A model generated the notes under the pieces. The model saw nothing but the letters and a program-made list of their open reading frames with translations, did not search any database and was not told where the DNA came from. From Tipula vernalis (lineage: Eukaryota; Arthropoda; Insecta; Diptera; Tipulidae): DNA of 64,000 nucleotides. Numbering within the stretch: the first letter of the stretch is position 1; the number at the start of each line of letters is the position of its first letter. Shown piece after piece: positions 42,592 through 54,140 of the stretch. A program made the position numbers and the translations under genes. The stretch is taken from assembly GCA_958295665.1 (NCBI GenBank), contig OY282560.1:304603536-304667535 (forward strand), in the 5' to 3' direction.

Positions 42592-43190
42592 TGACGTAAC
42601 CAAAACCAGTGTTTGGTGCAAAAAATTTTGGACGCAATATTTTCAAAAAAATATCCGCTCGAAGTAGTATAACCACGGACCTCGGACGATTAAAGCTTGG
42701 ATTAGCGAGTTATAAAGACGGAACATTTTTGTGTTTTATTAACTGCTATTTGCCTTTGTTACACTATCTGATGAATATTCGTTGGTATCTTGGATGTCGA
42801 TGCATATTTGGTAATTGAAATCTTTGATGGTAAACAAAGTTCAAACGTGTCACATCTTTTATCAGTGAATCCCAAAAATTCCTCGAAAGAGAAGAATTCG
42901 TTCGAATTCCTTAAATTGCTGCATTGATTTTTGCTTACAGACCTACTCGGAATATGACGCATTAAGTCGGCAGCTTCACCTCTAAGAAATCCTTTCGATA
43001 GTTGAAATTTATGAGATTCAGATAATGCGCCATTTTCATGGAATGAAGATTTGAAAAAATCTTTTCTATTGGCCATAATTCCCCGAAGAAGGTTCAATAA
43101 CAACCCGTGACAGCTTGACATCTTGATTGGTTTAGGTGTTTTCCTTAAGGCCTTCAAAAATGTGACGTTGCTGAGCGCATAAATTATCAA
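42585..43190 (-). pseudogene. BEL-2, part 2 (gag remnant and end of protease region)
   Basis: Next to the Jockey duplication the minus strand reads LANPSFNRPRSVVILLRADI, FLKILRPKFFAPNTGFGYVI, SGK, the conserved BEL segment after protease; it runs straight on into 33967-32701. Further up, 43190-42759 has gag pieces FFKSSFHENGALSESHKFQL, GFLRGEAADLMRHIP and FFSFEEFLGFTDKRCDTF. The zinc knuckles and most of the protease between them are deleted. Confidence 0.75.
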
Positions 43191-43760
43191 ACGTCCAAGA
43201 TGTTCTTCGCACAGTTCTAGTCTTGGTAGATTAACAATTTGGAAAGGAGCGAACTTGCTTTACCATGTCAGCAGTGTTGTTGAGAAGTGGTTGCTCATTT
43301 GTACTTCTTACTACTAGATGTTCTTGGTGTTTCATCAATATAGTTTCCTATTCCCAAAATTTGTGAAGTAATTTATCTAAACTTTGATCATTTAAAAAAT
43401 AGTTTGCACCCAGAGGATATAGATTTCTTGTTTTTTGTCGAAATGTAGCAGAGTCCAATTCTCGACTAAATTGTAAATACTGCACGTGTTTTAGATACAT
43501 TGAGTGTTAGTCGAAAATGTCGAGTTTATGCAGTCATTACTCAGAAACGAACAATATTTTAGATCCCGTATCCATTAGTAACTTGCAAGATATACATTGG
43601 CCAATTTGTTTTATTAACTCTACTGCTGATGTCGCGGCATCAATATGCTTCCTTCGCCAGACAAGTTTGATTTGACGGTTTGTTCAAGTGTTGTTCCACA
43701 GGAAATTAATTCGTTTAACATAACTCCCGGTATCGTTTTATCGCTTTGAATTATTTTTTG
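43120..43760 (-). pseudogene. Scrambled BEL scrap (protease, linker, RNase H)
   Basis: Minus-strand pieces: CKLLMDTGSKILFVSE (protease active site, near 43570), YFLNDQSLDKLLHKFWE (linker before RT, near 43370) and FPIVNLPRLELCEEHLGRLI (RNase H, near 43220). RT is deleted. It is followed by the gag of BEL-2, which puts pol before gag; so this is either a second element or a rearrangement. Confidence 0.6.
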
Positions 43761-45302
43761 CCGAATTTATTGCCGAAAAGGCTTCATTTTAATATAAATA
43801 ATTGAGAAAGCATTCTAAGTAGGTGACAACCAAAAATAATTTAAAAACAGGTGTTTTATTGTCCGCACAATTCCACAAAATTTTACATGGAAACGTCATC
43901 CCTATAAATCTTGAACATTACAAAGTTTCGTCATTGGAAAAACAAAAATTAAATTAATAATAAAAATTTAACAAATTTCCTTATCGACGTTAATTTTTTT
44001 TTTGCAGAATCTTGCAAAAGTTGTAATATAAACCGGATGTTTTTTTTTGTGTACAAAAAGCTTACATAAAATAATTTTGTCTTGTCAATTAATTTTATTT
44101 TTTTCAATATACCTACGTCATAAAAATTTATAAATAAGATTAAAAATTATTTATTCCTTTTGATAACAACTAATTCGAAAAACCTACCGTCTAACCGAAA
44201 AATATAAATAAAAAAAAAAGTTTTGTACTCTTTTAACGAAAACATGTTAAAAATTTTCTTCCAAAATATTAGGTTGATGTAAAAAAGTTTAACCGAATAG
44301 GTGTGCAACAAGAAACAGTTTTCCGTACATTATTATAACTCATCACAATGGTTTGACAAAACCCTTTCTCGTTTACTAAAAAACAAAGTTAAAAACAAAA
44401 TCTCTTCTCTCGTTTAATCATAATTTTATTTCCGTTTTCACTTTTCTTTTTCCATTTTATTTTTTGTAGTTTAGTTTGGTTTTTCCATTTTCTTCACAAA
44501 GAAAATAATGAAAGAAATAATGTTTACTTATTAAATAAATGACAAAATGTAATTTTTCTTAATTTTCATTTATTTTCTCGTCTCTTCTTTGTAAGAGACA
44601 CGAGAGTGGAAAAACTTTTTTTTTTTGTTTTTTTGTTTATTTTGTACATGAAAAATTTATATTGAAAAGTTTATAAATTTGTGTTATGTTGGTATTGTTG
44701 TATGAAAATACTTAAGTTAGTTAAGTTAGTTTGTTTTTTGATTAGATTTTATTAAATCCTGTCAAAGATTTACAAGAAAATATAATTTATGTTGAAGATT
44801 GGAAGCAATATAAAATCGTATGGAACACGATGAGCATTCAAAAGTAAGTAACTTGGAAATAGTATATTGTATAACAAGTGAAGAAAACGAGTCATTGCAA
44901 TACGGTAGTGAAATTTGCAGCCTGGGCGATAGCGATGACTACAATCACTTGAGTATTTCAATTACACGTTTTCACGCGAGTTATACCAGAGCCTTCTAGA
45001 GTATAGAGCCATTTTTTAGAAGTTTTTTTAGCGGTCTTACTTTTCACTGATTTCCATAGGAATCCATAGTAAAAATGGTGTTTTTTAGCTGCAAGTTTTA
45101 GTTATGAATTAAGCAAAAATATTATCAAATGTTTATATAAAAGTTTTCTAAATATCTTTAACAACAATTTACCAGAAGGCTATATTGTTATAAAGTAAAT
45201 ATTAGTTGCAGAAATATTAAAATTAAATTATATGTAAAATATATTTTTCGAATTTTCATTTTGAAAAATACACCAATGTTGGCTCTGACGAGTTAAATTA
45301 TT
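43761..45302. other. AT-rich non-coding stretch
   Basis: Poly(A)/(T)-rich sequence with no recognisable coding or repeat. Confidence 0.5.
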
Positions 45303-45377
45303 GTTACGTTTTTACCTTGTCTATAAAGGTGCGTATCACTGGATTGTAAATAATACAAAATCAATTTAATTTATCAC
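45303..45377 (-). repeat. Fragment of the Gypsy-1 LTR
   Basis: TTGTTACGTTTTTACCTTGT and GGATTGTAAATAATACAAAA match the 3' end of the LTR at 26966-27040. The match stops at AATTTATCAC, where LINE copy B begins. Confidence 0.8.
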
Positions 45378-45958
45378 GGTGGTGACCACCGGTAACTGTT
45401 GGTTCTGTTTACCGAACAACAGGCTAAAGTACGACGCTAAAGGAAGGAATAACCTTGACAAAAAACCCCAAATACAAGGTGAGATATGTGCGCCGATGGA
45501 TGAATGATCATGGGTTAGTTGGTCTCTAGCACGGAACTTCGGATACCTGGCGACCTCCGGTTTCAATTAGCCTTACCACAGTAAGAGGCGCTGCTGTGGT
45601 GGACCTTCTTTCCTCAAACAAGATCTATTCTATGGACACAAGTAATATAAAACATAATGAGCGCAGTGCTTCTCTAAACGCACCAATCTCGGTAGATGAC
45701 AAGGACCTAGCAGGCACTGCTACCGAAATTTTTTTTAATTTAGCATGTATACCGTGGTTGGCTCTCCGACTCATGGCACTTATTGGTTAGTACAGGTTGA
45801 AACCCAATCTACCTCAACAACAGCAGAGGTCAGAGAGAATCTCGCGGACATGGAGCTCGAAACCAAAACAAGGCCACGCCTTAGCGGTGCCGCAAGGAAG
45901 CGCCTGGCCCACTAAAAACAGTCAGGTGTGCCTCACAATGTCGCCGTGGAGCAGTGCC
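45378..45958 (+). pseudogene. LINE copy B, 5' region and ORF1 start
   Basis: A GC-richer stretch beginning GGTGGTGACCACCGG is the 5' untranslated part. ORF1 coding is readable towards the end: ETKTRPRLSGAARKRLAH, a TAA, then SGVPHNVAVEQC. The LSGAARKRL segment is common before the DUF4780-type domain in ORF1 of insect RNase H LINEs. It is interrupted by BEL-4 at GTGCC and resumes at 52523 in the same frame. Confidence 0.7.
45954..45958. repeat. Target-site duplication of BEL-4 (left)
   Basis: GTGCC, matched at 52518-52522 after the right LTR. Confidence 0.85.
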
Positions 45959-46656
45959 TGTTGGCGGAGCACAATGGAATAATTTATTTTTCTCCGTGGC
46001 GGTCGAGATAATCCCAATAGTGCGATAATTCCGCGTTGTTTGTTAGTGGACTGTATTTTATTTGTTGATTACAATGAACATGGGGTGACAAGAAAACAAA
46101 ACTGGTGTTAATCCTCTGAATATTTTTTGGCTTTTTACAAATTAATAACCGATAAAATATTTTCGTTGTTTACTATTTGATGGTGGTCACAGAAGTAATG
46201 TTTTTTTTAATGATTGAAAAATGACAAGAATACAATACGCGTTTATGATTGAACGCAAATATTCGGAATACAATTTCGAAAAGTTAATTGTCGCAATTCA
46301 CATAGGCGACGCGTCGATCTTCTTTCCGAAATTGTATTTAACAAAAAATATTAGAATTCACCTACAATTTTGACGTTTGACTGTCATGGTGAATTTGTTT
46401 ATCAACAATTCAGAATAAATTTAATAAAGATAAGTATTGAACATAAATATAAATTTACATATAATTAATTTGATTTAATTTTATTTTAGATTACGGAGCA
46501 ATGAAATTCAATTTTGATGATGATGAGTGCGGACGATTTGGTGTGGAACATTGTTATGGACGAAATTTCTGTTATGTACAGTTGATGGAAATAAATTTGC
46601 TGATGTAAATAAATACCAAGTGCATTTTATTTATTTTTATGGAAATTGCCACAACA
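45959..46656 (-). repeat. BEL-4 3' LTR
   Basis: 698 bp. Nine substitutions and no indel against 51820-52517 by eye (about 98.7%). It holds an inverted repeat, GGAATACAATTTCG near 46265 and CGAAATTGTATT near 46330, that could form a hairpin. Confidence 0.9.
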
Positions 46657-46682
46657 TACCGCCGCTCTTGAACTTGATGTGA

Positions 46683-47480
46683 TTACGATTTGTGGGTAGT
46701 TACTTCATCTTTGTCCCAATGTGATTGATTAAGTGCTGATTCGGTTTGATGTGTTTCGCAATCATTTTGGTTCGCTATGGGAATTGGGATCAGCTTGCTT
46801 ATCCGTCGTTTGATTTCCCCAGATTTTGTGGTGATGGTAACCACTCTGACAATACCATCGGATCCAGGAAATAATTTTGCGATTTTTCCTAGTGGCCACT
46901 GATTTAAAGCAACGTTGTCCTCTTTAATGACTACGATATCGCCAATCTTGAATTGCGGTTGAGAATCTCTCCATTTGACTTTTGGCTGTAATGATGCGAG
47001 ATATTCGACGTTCCAACGTTTCCAAAAATGTTGTGGCAACTGTTGTACCATTTGCCATCTGGTTAGATTGGACGTTTTTATGTGAGTAATGTCGAGTTCG
47101 GGAATCTTTGTTGCAGGGTGACCAATCAGGAAGTGAGACGGAGTCAGGACATCAATATCGGTGGAGTTCATCGCGCAAATAGGTCTGGAATTCAGCGTGC
47201 CTTCAATTTCACATAATAGAGTGCTCATTTCCTCCAAAGTTAATATTGTGCTGCCAATTACCCGCTTGAGATGATATTTGGTGGATTTGATGCCCGCTTG
47301 CCAAATGCCGCCGAAATGTGGTGCACTGGGAGGATTAAAGTGCCATGTAATATAGTGTCTGGAAGAATAAACAGAAATGATTTGCGAATCTGAAATTAAC
47401 TTATTGAAGGTTTGCCTTAGTTGACTGCAGGCCCCGACGAAGTTTGTGCCGTTGTCACTATAGATTTCTTGGCAAATCCG
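46683..47480 (-). pseudogene. BEL-4 integrase end and C-terminal region
   Basis: After VARRGFAKK the frame shifts near 47455; SDNGTNFVGA-type residues, then HFGGIWQAGIKSTKYHLKRV (third acidic residue replaced by Gln in this reading) follow in a second frame. 47237-46683 holds MEEMSTLLCEIEGTLNSRP, LTPSHFLIGHPATKIPEL and NQWPLGKIAKLFPGSDGIVR, the BEL C-terminal domain. It ends 26 bp before the 3' LTR. Confidence 0.8.
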
Positions 47481-50245
47481 CGTCTGGCTACAAATCTCTT
47501 TAGGGCTCCTAGAAATGACTCAGTAGTCATATCGCCGACCAACTCCAGATGAATAGCTTTGGTGCTAAGACATATGGACAAACATATATATGATTTAAAT
47601 ATCTTTTGTCCTCGTCCCCTCCGCAGATGTGTTGGAATTGGTCCTGCATAGTCTACACCGACCTTTAGGAATGGGCGGATTAGTTCAACTCGACAGCTTG
47701 GCTGGCTACCCATGATTTGATTGTATATCTGGGATTTAAACTTGACGCAGACTACACACTTATTGATGGTTTGTCGAACTGTGTTTCGACCACCAGGAAT
47801 CCAATAATTTTGTCTGCTAATTGCAAGCGTTAATGATGGCCCGGAATGTTTGTTGTTCTTATGAATATCGTCGAGAATTAACTTCGTGAGCGTTGATTTT
47901 GGATGGATAATTATGGGATATTTCGTTGAGTAGGGCGCTTCAGAATTTTCCAACCGTCCACCTACACGAATAGTTTTGGCTTCGGTTATTTCGATGTATC
48001 TGGGAATCCGGATCTGCTTAACGTTATCTAGGTCAGCGCGAATTTTTTGCCACCGGTTAGATATCTCTTCGGGGAGCTGTTGATCCCAGTCTAAACTAAC
48101 GGCCCACAATTTCTGGATAAAAATTTTAATTTGCACTGTGACAGGAGCTAACCACCCTAATGGATCGAACAGGCGACTGGCTTCGGAAACGACTATTCTT
48201 TTGGTAAATGAGTATTTTGGTGGTAGCTCGGAAATAAAGGAAAATTGGTCGGTATTCGGGTCCCAATTGAGTCCAAGTACTTTTATGGAATTTGAATCGC
48301 TTCGGTGAGTCTCTTCAATTGTCTTGATGCTCCTATTAGCTTCGTCCTTTAGATTGTCTAAGATGACGTTGGAATTGGACATCCATTTGCGGAGATTAAA
48401 ACCATGCTGGGACAGTAACTTACTTATGCAATTTTTTAGTTGAGTGAGCTTGAATTCGGTGTCGGCCCCGGTCATTAAATCGTCAACGTATGTATCGCGA
48501 CTAATCGCCTTAGCTGCAATTGGAAATAATGTTTGGTTATTATCGGCTATTGTTTTTAGGACTCTAGTGGCTAGGAAGGCTGACGATGCTAAACCATATG
48601 TAACGGTGGCCAATCGGAAATGACGTATTGGCTCGTGAGGATTGGTGCGCCAAACTATTCTTGGGAAATTGGTATCTTGACTGTTGACCTTTACTTGCCG
48701 ATACATTTTTTCTACATCAGCGGTGATCACAAATTTATGCTCACGAAACCTCATAATTATAGCATGTAGAGTCGACTGTACTGTTAGGCCAATTGCTAAG
48801 CATTCGTTGATCGAGCTACCCGATGGTGGTTTTGCCGTCCCGTCAAAAACCACTCTTAGCTTTGTAGTGGAGCTTGAACGTTTGAGAATGCCGTGATGCG
48901 GCAGGTAATATCCTGTGTTATGGATTTCTGCTGGAGGAATTTCTATCATATGGTTGAGTTCTCTATATTCTGACATGAAATCCTGGTAAAGCCGTTGAAG
49001 ATCTGGTTCACGAACGAATTTACGTTCCATGCTTCTCAACCGTTGAATAGCAGCATTCATTGAGTTACCTAAGTTTTGCGGGGATATTTTAAACGGTAAC
49101 CTGACGATAAAGCGTCCTTCAGTGGACAATTTAGTTTTTTCGGAAAACTCTTTCTCACAGAAGATTTCTTCGGGAGACATCTTTACTTCGGAATTTGGAA
49201 TCGAATCTAATTGCCAAAATCTGGTAAGCGCGCGGTCCAAATCGAGATCCTCATATTTATTTGTTGCAACCAGGGACACTATGTCATCGCTCAGTGAATT
49301 ATTGATTTTTCCGGCGACAACCCAACCTAATATTGTTTTGTATAATGTCGGTCCATCTCGACTGAGTCGAATTCTATCTGATTCCAATAAATGGAAGAAG
49401 TAATCCGCCCCAATCAAAACATCTATGGTAGCCGATTTGTGGAAGTGTGGATCAGCTAGCTGGAATTTGGAACGTAACTTTGGTGGGATATTTTCGATGG
49501 TTTGGTGTGGTAACGCGGTCGTTATTTTAGATAGGACGAACGCTTCTATCGATAACTCTGGGTGATGCTTTGGTCGAATGGTGAGTGTAACTGAACCCTT
49601 GGTACAACCGGCACTAGAACCTCCTAGCCCGACAACTGAAAATCTTGAATTTCGTTTCTTTAGACCGAGTCGTTGTGCGGAAGCTTCGGTAATGAAGCTG
49701 GCTTGTGAGCCAGAATCCAATAGAGCGCGACACGTTAATGTATTTCCGGTAGAGCTTAATACGTCGATTAATGTGGTAGGCAGTATGGAATGCGCTAGGT
49801 TGTTTTGTGAGCAAAGAGCCGCCAGCTCCTCTGTCTTTTCTGGTGGTGAATTTTGAGTTGCTGTGGGTGTTCTCTCTCGTAAATGAAGCATTGTATGATG
49901 CCTTTTCATGCATTGGAGGCAGCAACGCTTAGAAGAACATCTCTGAATTAGGTGTGAACTGCTCAGACAATTGAAACATCTATGGTTATTTCTGGCCCAA
50001 TCTCGTCTTTTATTAACATCCATTTCATTAAACTCTTTGCAGACAAACAATGAGTGATCCTTTTGCTGGCACATATCGCAAGAGAAGTTGGACTCTCGGG
50101 TTACGAAGTGACTTTTAATATTGTATTTTGCATTCGGTTTCTTAAAGGATACGTTCGCTGATTCTAGGGTGTCAATACGTCGCGTTAGGAATTTAAGGAA
50201 GTTTGAGAATTGTGGATTTTCTAGGTTCGTTACTGTTTCTGCCAT
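47417..50245 (-). pseudogene. BEL-4 gag knuckles, protease, RT and integrase start, with RNase H deleted in frame
   Basis: 942 open residues. 1-30 is the capsid end (FSNFLKFLTRRIDTLE). Cysteine clusters lie at 56-120 (CDMCQQKDHSLFVC, CFNCLSSSHLIQRC). The protease is at 175-181 (LLDSGSQ, Asp177). RT: LRVVFDGTAKPPSGSSIN, VITADVEKMYRQVKV and DTYVDDLMTGAD (YVDD 586-589). The connector is LFDPLGWLAPVTVQIKIFIQ (692-711). At about 750-760 IPRYIEITEAK passes straight into TIRVGGRLENSEAP, the integrase zinc region, so the whole RNase H domain is missing. Integrase follows with VGVDYAGPIPTHLRRG. A young element with this deletion could spread only with RNase H from elsewhere. Confidence 0.88.
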
Positions 50246-51081
50246 AATAATTTTGATTTGTCATCCAACTTTTTAACCAGAATAAAGATCAACCAATGGT
50301 CGCGTGTCTCAGCATTCTCGCCCAAAGCTTTCAATCCCCGGATAACCTCATCCGATGTATCCATGAGTTGTTTGATGTTACCTGAGTTGGCTGTTGTAAT
50401 CGATGGCTGGTCCAGGAACGTCCGTATAAATGAGTTGACGATATGTCTCTTCCGATCATATCTTTCTTTTAATTTATTTAACGCGCCTATATAGTTGCTT
50501 TCCGTGACGCTAATGTGTTTCAGCAAAATGGCGGCCTCACCTCGGAGTAGCCCTTTGAGGTACTGAAATTTTTGGACAGCACTTAAAGACGTTGACTCAT
50601 GGATGGTGCTTGCGAAGAGGTCGTGGAATGATTGCCATTCGGTATAGTCCCCGGAGAATGGCGGTATATTTATTTTCGGTAGCTTTATCTCTCGTATATG
50701 GTCGACTTGGGTTGCGTTGAATGATATATCTGGTGAAATATTGTTGGCAGTCATTGTTCTAGATCTTATGCATTTATTTAGGCTCGCAACAGCGTTGTAG
50801 TAATTTTCTTCATAGATATAGTCCGATTCTTCATCGGGATCCAGAGTGAAGATTTTGCCCTCAATTATGGTGAATTCAGACATCAACGTTTCGACTCGGG
50901 CTAGGCGAGCTCGGAAGTCATCAACTGATGCGTCCTTGTTATTAGCATTGGCGAATTTCAAAATATTTGTTAAGCGACCTTTGTTGGTGGCGCGTTGTTT
51001 CTTCAGCGACGCGAGCTCTGCCATTTGAAATACGTTGCACTTTCTTTGTTTGACGTTATCGCAAGAACCGACACTGTACAC
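50230..51081 (-). pseudogene. BEL-4 gag, N-terminal and capsid part
   Basis: The likely start is the Met at about 51024 (MAELASLKKQRATNKGRL), preferred because it begins the coiled N-terminus usual in BEL gag; the ORF opens 19 codons earlier. The capsid part has LPKINIPPFSGDYTEWQSFH, GLLRGEAAILLKHISV, LKERYDRKRHIVNSFIRTFL. It stops at 50230 and overlaps the next ORF by 16 bases in the -1 frame (TGGCAGAAACAGTAA). Because this is inside the capsid, it is more likely an indel than a programmed shift. Confidence 0.82.
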
Positions 51082-51819
51082 TTTAGTTTGTTCACTTTAG
51101 TTTATAAATTTAATATTTAATTGATATTGGTTTACCGAACGTATCGATTGATTAATAGCCGACAAGTCTTTCATGTACCGAACTAGTTATAACTTTAGGT
51201 TTGCGTTTCCTGATAAGGTTAAGGTTACCTTCGAGAACGTGCTTTTTTTAAATTTAGTATTGAACCAGAAATCCGCGTTAATTCAATGAGAAAGCGAGTT
51301 TTGATAGAATGGGCGAGGGTAAATTCCTAATTGGCGTGGAATTTAGATGTAACTCGTTTTCATATATTGATCAATTGGGGTTATGTTGGCGGATGGCTCT
51401 ACTGGAAATTAGCACAATGCGTTAAAGCGTTTAGTTCGTACAAATAGGTTATTATTGGTTATTCTTGGCGAAGATAAATCAATTAATATAAATTGTTTGG
51501 GTATAACCGTGTAAATGATTATAATTATTTATAGCCCGAATTTTATAAAATAGTTTTAATTAAGAAAAACCTTATTAAATTTTAGTTCAACTCACATTTA
51601 TCAAAAAGGCTACTTAGCTTGAAAATGACGTCACGCCACGTGATGATAAATTTTCCACGATGTCCGTGTTGGCTGCAATAAGTTGTATTTTCTCGAAATG
51701 GCGAGTTTTCCTGGTTGTAAATCGATGGTCGGCTGCTTATGATGAGTTGTTCGATGGGGCGAGCACTTTCTTCTGTGTTACTTGTGATCCGGTAGCTCGT
51801 ATTCGGCTCGAAGGACCAA
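51082..51819 (-). other. BEL-4 leader with primer-binding site
   Basis: Non-coding leader between the 5' LTR and gag. At 51818-51802 the minus strand reads TGGTCCTTCGAGCCGAA, one base after the LTR, the same first seven bases as in BEL-3, and fits a primer-binding site. Confidence 0.55.
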
Positions 51820-52517
51820 TGTTGGCGGAGGACAATGGAATAATTTATTTTTCTCCGGGGCGGTCGAGATAATCCCAATAGTGCGATAATTCCGCGTTGT
51901 TTGTTAGTGGACTGTATTTTATTTGTTGATTACAATGACCATGGGGTGACAAGAAAACAAAACTGGTGTTAATCCTCTGAATATTTTTTGGCTTTTTACA
52001 AATTAATAAACGATAAAATATTTTAATTGTTTACTATTTGATGGTGGTCACAGAAGTAATGTTTTTTTTAATGATTGAAAAATGACAAGAATACAATACG
52101 CGTTTATGATTGAACGCAAATATTCGGAATACAATTTCGAAAAGTTAATTGTCGCAATTCACATAGGCGACGCGTCGATCTTCTTTCCGAAATTGTATTT
52201 AACAAAAAATATTAGAATTCACCTACAATTTTGACGTTTGACTGTCATGGTGAATTTGTTTATCAACAATTCAGAATAAATTTAATAAAGATAAGTATTG
52301 AACATAAATATAAATTTACATATAACTAATTTGATTTAATTTTATTTTAGATTACGGAGCAATGAAATTCAATTTTTATGATGATGAGTGCGGACGATTT
52401 GGTGTGGAACATTGTTATGGACGAAATTTTTGTTATGTACAGTTGATGGAAATAAATTTGCTGATGTAAATAAATACCAAGTGCATTTTATTTATTTTTA
52501 TGGAAATTGCCACAACA
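51820..52517 (-). repeat. BEL-4 5' LTR
   Basis: 698 bp. Starts on the minus strand TGTTGTGGCAATTTCC and ends TCCTCCGCCAACA. Pair of 45959-46656. Confidence 0.9.
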
Positions 52518-53460
52518 GTGCCCAATGAAGATAAAGGACAGAGATCCAAATGTAACGAAAAAGCGGAGCCGCTCAGACGGATCTACCCCTAAGGGTCTAG
52601 CACAAAAACAGTAGAAGAGGTCCATCCCCTCACCGAACGGAGCGGAAGGTGCCCCCAAAGTCGAGGCCAGTGTGGGTCCGAGGAATACGACCGTACCCAG
52701 CTACAGCGAAACAACCAAATCAATCAGGTTGGGAATCATCGACCAAGACTTCCCAGATGTCAAGCTGGGTATTACCCAGATCTTGGAAATCCAGGATGCC
52801 ATTATGGAAACAAAGGCAGATCTGCCGTACTAAGAACGGATGGCTCACAGTTAACTGTGCGGACGAGAATACGGCTGAGTGGCTTACAGCCGTCGTACCA
52901 AAACTAAAGCTATGGGAGGGTGGCAACCATCAAAGTAGTCAGGCAGGACGAGCTTTTCGCCCCAAAATCTTTTTCGTATACTTGCCACGCTGTGGCAAGG
53001 AAACGAATGAGAAGATACTTCGCTGGTTGGCGATTCAGAACAAAGATTTGAGAGGAGCGGACTGGTAGTTTGTGGCGAGAAAGGAGAGGGAGGGCGACCT
53101 CCTCCAGGTGACGATGTCCGTTTCCCACAAAACGACGGAGATCTTTAAAAGCTCCAATTATAGAGAAAATTGGATGTTCGGTGCCGTACACTTTCGCCCC
53201 AAGAAAGAAAGAGCAAGGGATGGGTGCACCACAAGATCGGTCGAGCGGCGGAGACCGGAACCAAATATGGCGGCGGCGAAAGACGTGGAATGCGCCAGAG
53301 CTGCCTCTGAGCATGGCAGGACGAATAGGCCTAGCACATCAGGTGTGACAAGGCCAAGACCGAGCCAGAGTAAGAAGGGCCACGGTTTGAGCCCAAGAGG
53401 CAGGGTGGCACAATCGCAGCCCAAAAAGGGAGAACAAGGGTATTCAGAGCCCATGGCAAA
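52518..53460 (+). pseudogene. LINE copy B ORF1, DUF4780-like part
   Basis: After the duplication: PMKIKDRDPNVTKKRSRSDG, a TAG, IRLGIIDQDFPDVKLGITQI, WLTVNCADENTAEWLTAVVP, KLKLWEGATIKVVRQDEL, then WFVARKEREGDLLQVTMSVS and NWMFGAVHFRPKKER. This matches the DUF4780-type RNA-binding domain of insect LINE ORF1. Several frame changes and stops are present. 53250-53460 is a basic, low-complexity end. It would coat the LINE RNA. Confidence 0.7.
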
Positions 53461-53529
53461 ATAACGGGAAGTTTATGTAGCATTCAACACACCACACATC
53501 CTTGAGATGTGTGCAGAAAAATCTTTATC

Positions 53530-54140
53530 AATCCAAGGCCGGCCACTTATAACCTAAGCCGCCTTTTCTTAATAGAGAACTGGGACATAGCGCTCATTCA
53601 GGAGCCGTGTGCCCACATTGGAAAAATCAAAGGTTTGCCGAGAAGAACAGGTTAGCTAATTTACAACACGGAAGTGGATAGGCCGAGAACAGCAAATCTT
53701 TGTCGCTCGACACTTAATATGTTCTCCATTAATGAGTTTATTTTCAGGGACATAACAGGGATCTCGATAGAGACGCTTTTACCCAAAGGAGGCCGAAGCA
53801 CGCTCAACTGTGCTTCGGAATATTTCCTCCAAAAACGGTACAGAGATTCGGTTATTACTGCACGACTCATCACCAAAAATTCATCATCGGTTGCGGTGCA
53901 AATTCACACCACATAGTCTGGGGAAGTAGTGACACCAACATCAGAGGTGAGAAACTTTTTGAATTTTGTTTAACAAAAAAATATAATTATTAATAACAAA
54001 GGGAATGATGCGACTTTAGTGAATGCAGTCAGGAAGGAGGTGCTAGATCTTACCCTGTCTGACATGGGTACCTCTGGTACAATTATGGACTGGCATGCGT
54101 CAAAGAAAGCATCCTTCTCGGATCACATGTATATTAGGTT
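53530..54140 (+). pseudogene. LINE copy B ORF2, endonuclease
   Basis: ENWDIALIQEPCAHIGKIKG with the catalytic QEP, then DRPRTANLCRSTLNMFSINE, SIETLLPKGGRSTLNCAS, IIGCGANSHHIVWGSSDTNI and SFSDHMYIRF. The DAN motif reads GAN, so the catalytic Asp kept in copy A is lost here. The domain is interrupted by stops. Confidence 0.75.

Larger units (their letters stand above)
45959..52517 (-). mobile_element. BEL-4, complete BEL/Pao element with both LTRs, inserted in LINE copy B ORF1
   Basis: 6,559 bp with two 698-bp LTRs (about 9 differences), TGTTG...CAACA ends and a 5-bp duplication. Coding is minus. Joining the flanks restores ORF1 of the LINE (AVEQC into PMKIKDRDPN). It has lost RNase H and has two frame breaks. 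Confidence 0.92.

Noticed and set aside
44770..44961. 63-codon minus-strand ORF
   Set aside because: Isolated, in AT-rich DNA, no motif or codon pattern.
50230..50245. Programmed -1 frameshift between the BEL-4 ORFs
   Set aside because: The overlap lies inside the capsid before the zinc knuckles, not at the gag/pol boundary, and shows no classic slippery heptamer; an indel is simpler.
52720..53454. Minus-strand ORFs (up to 134 codons)
   Set aside because: Antisense of LINE copy B ORF1 in a GC-richer stretch.
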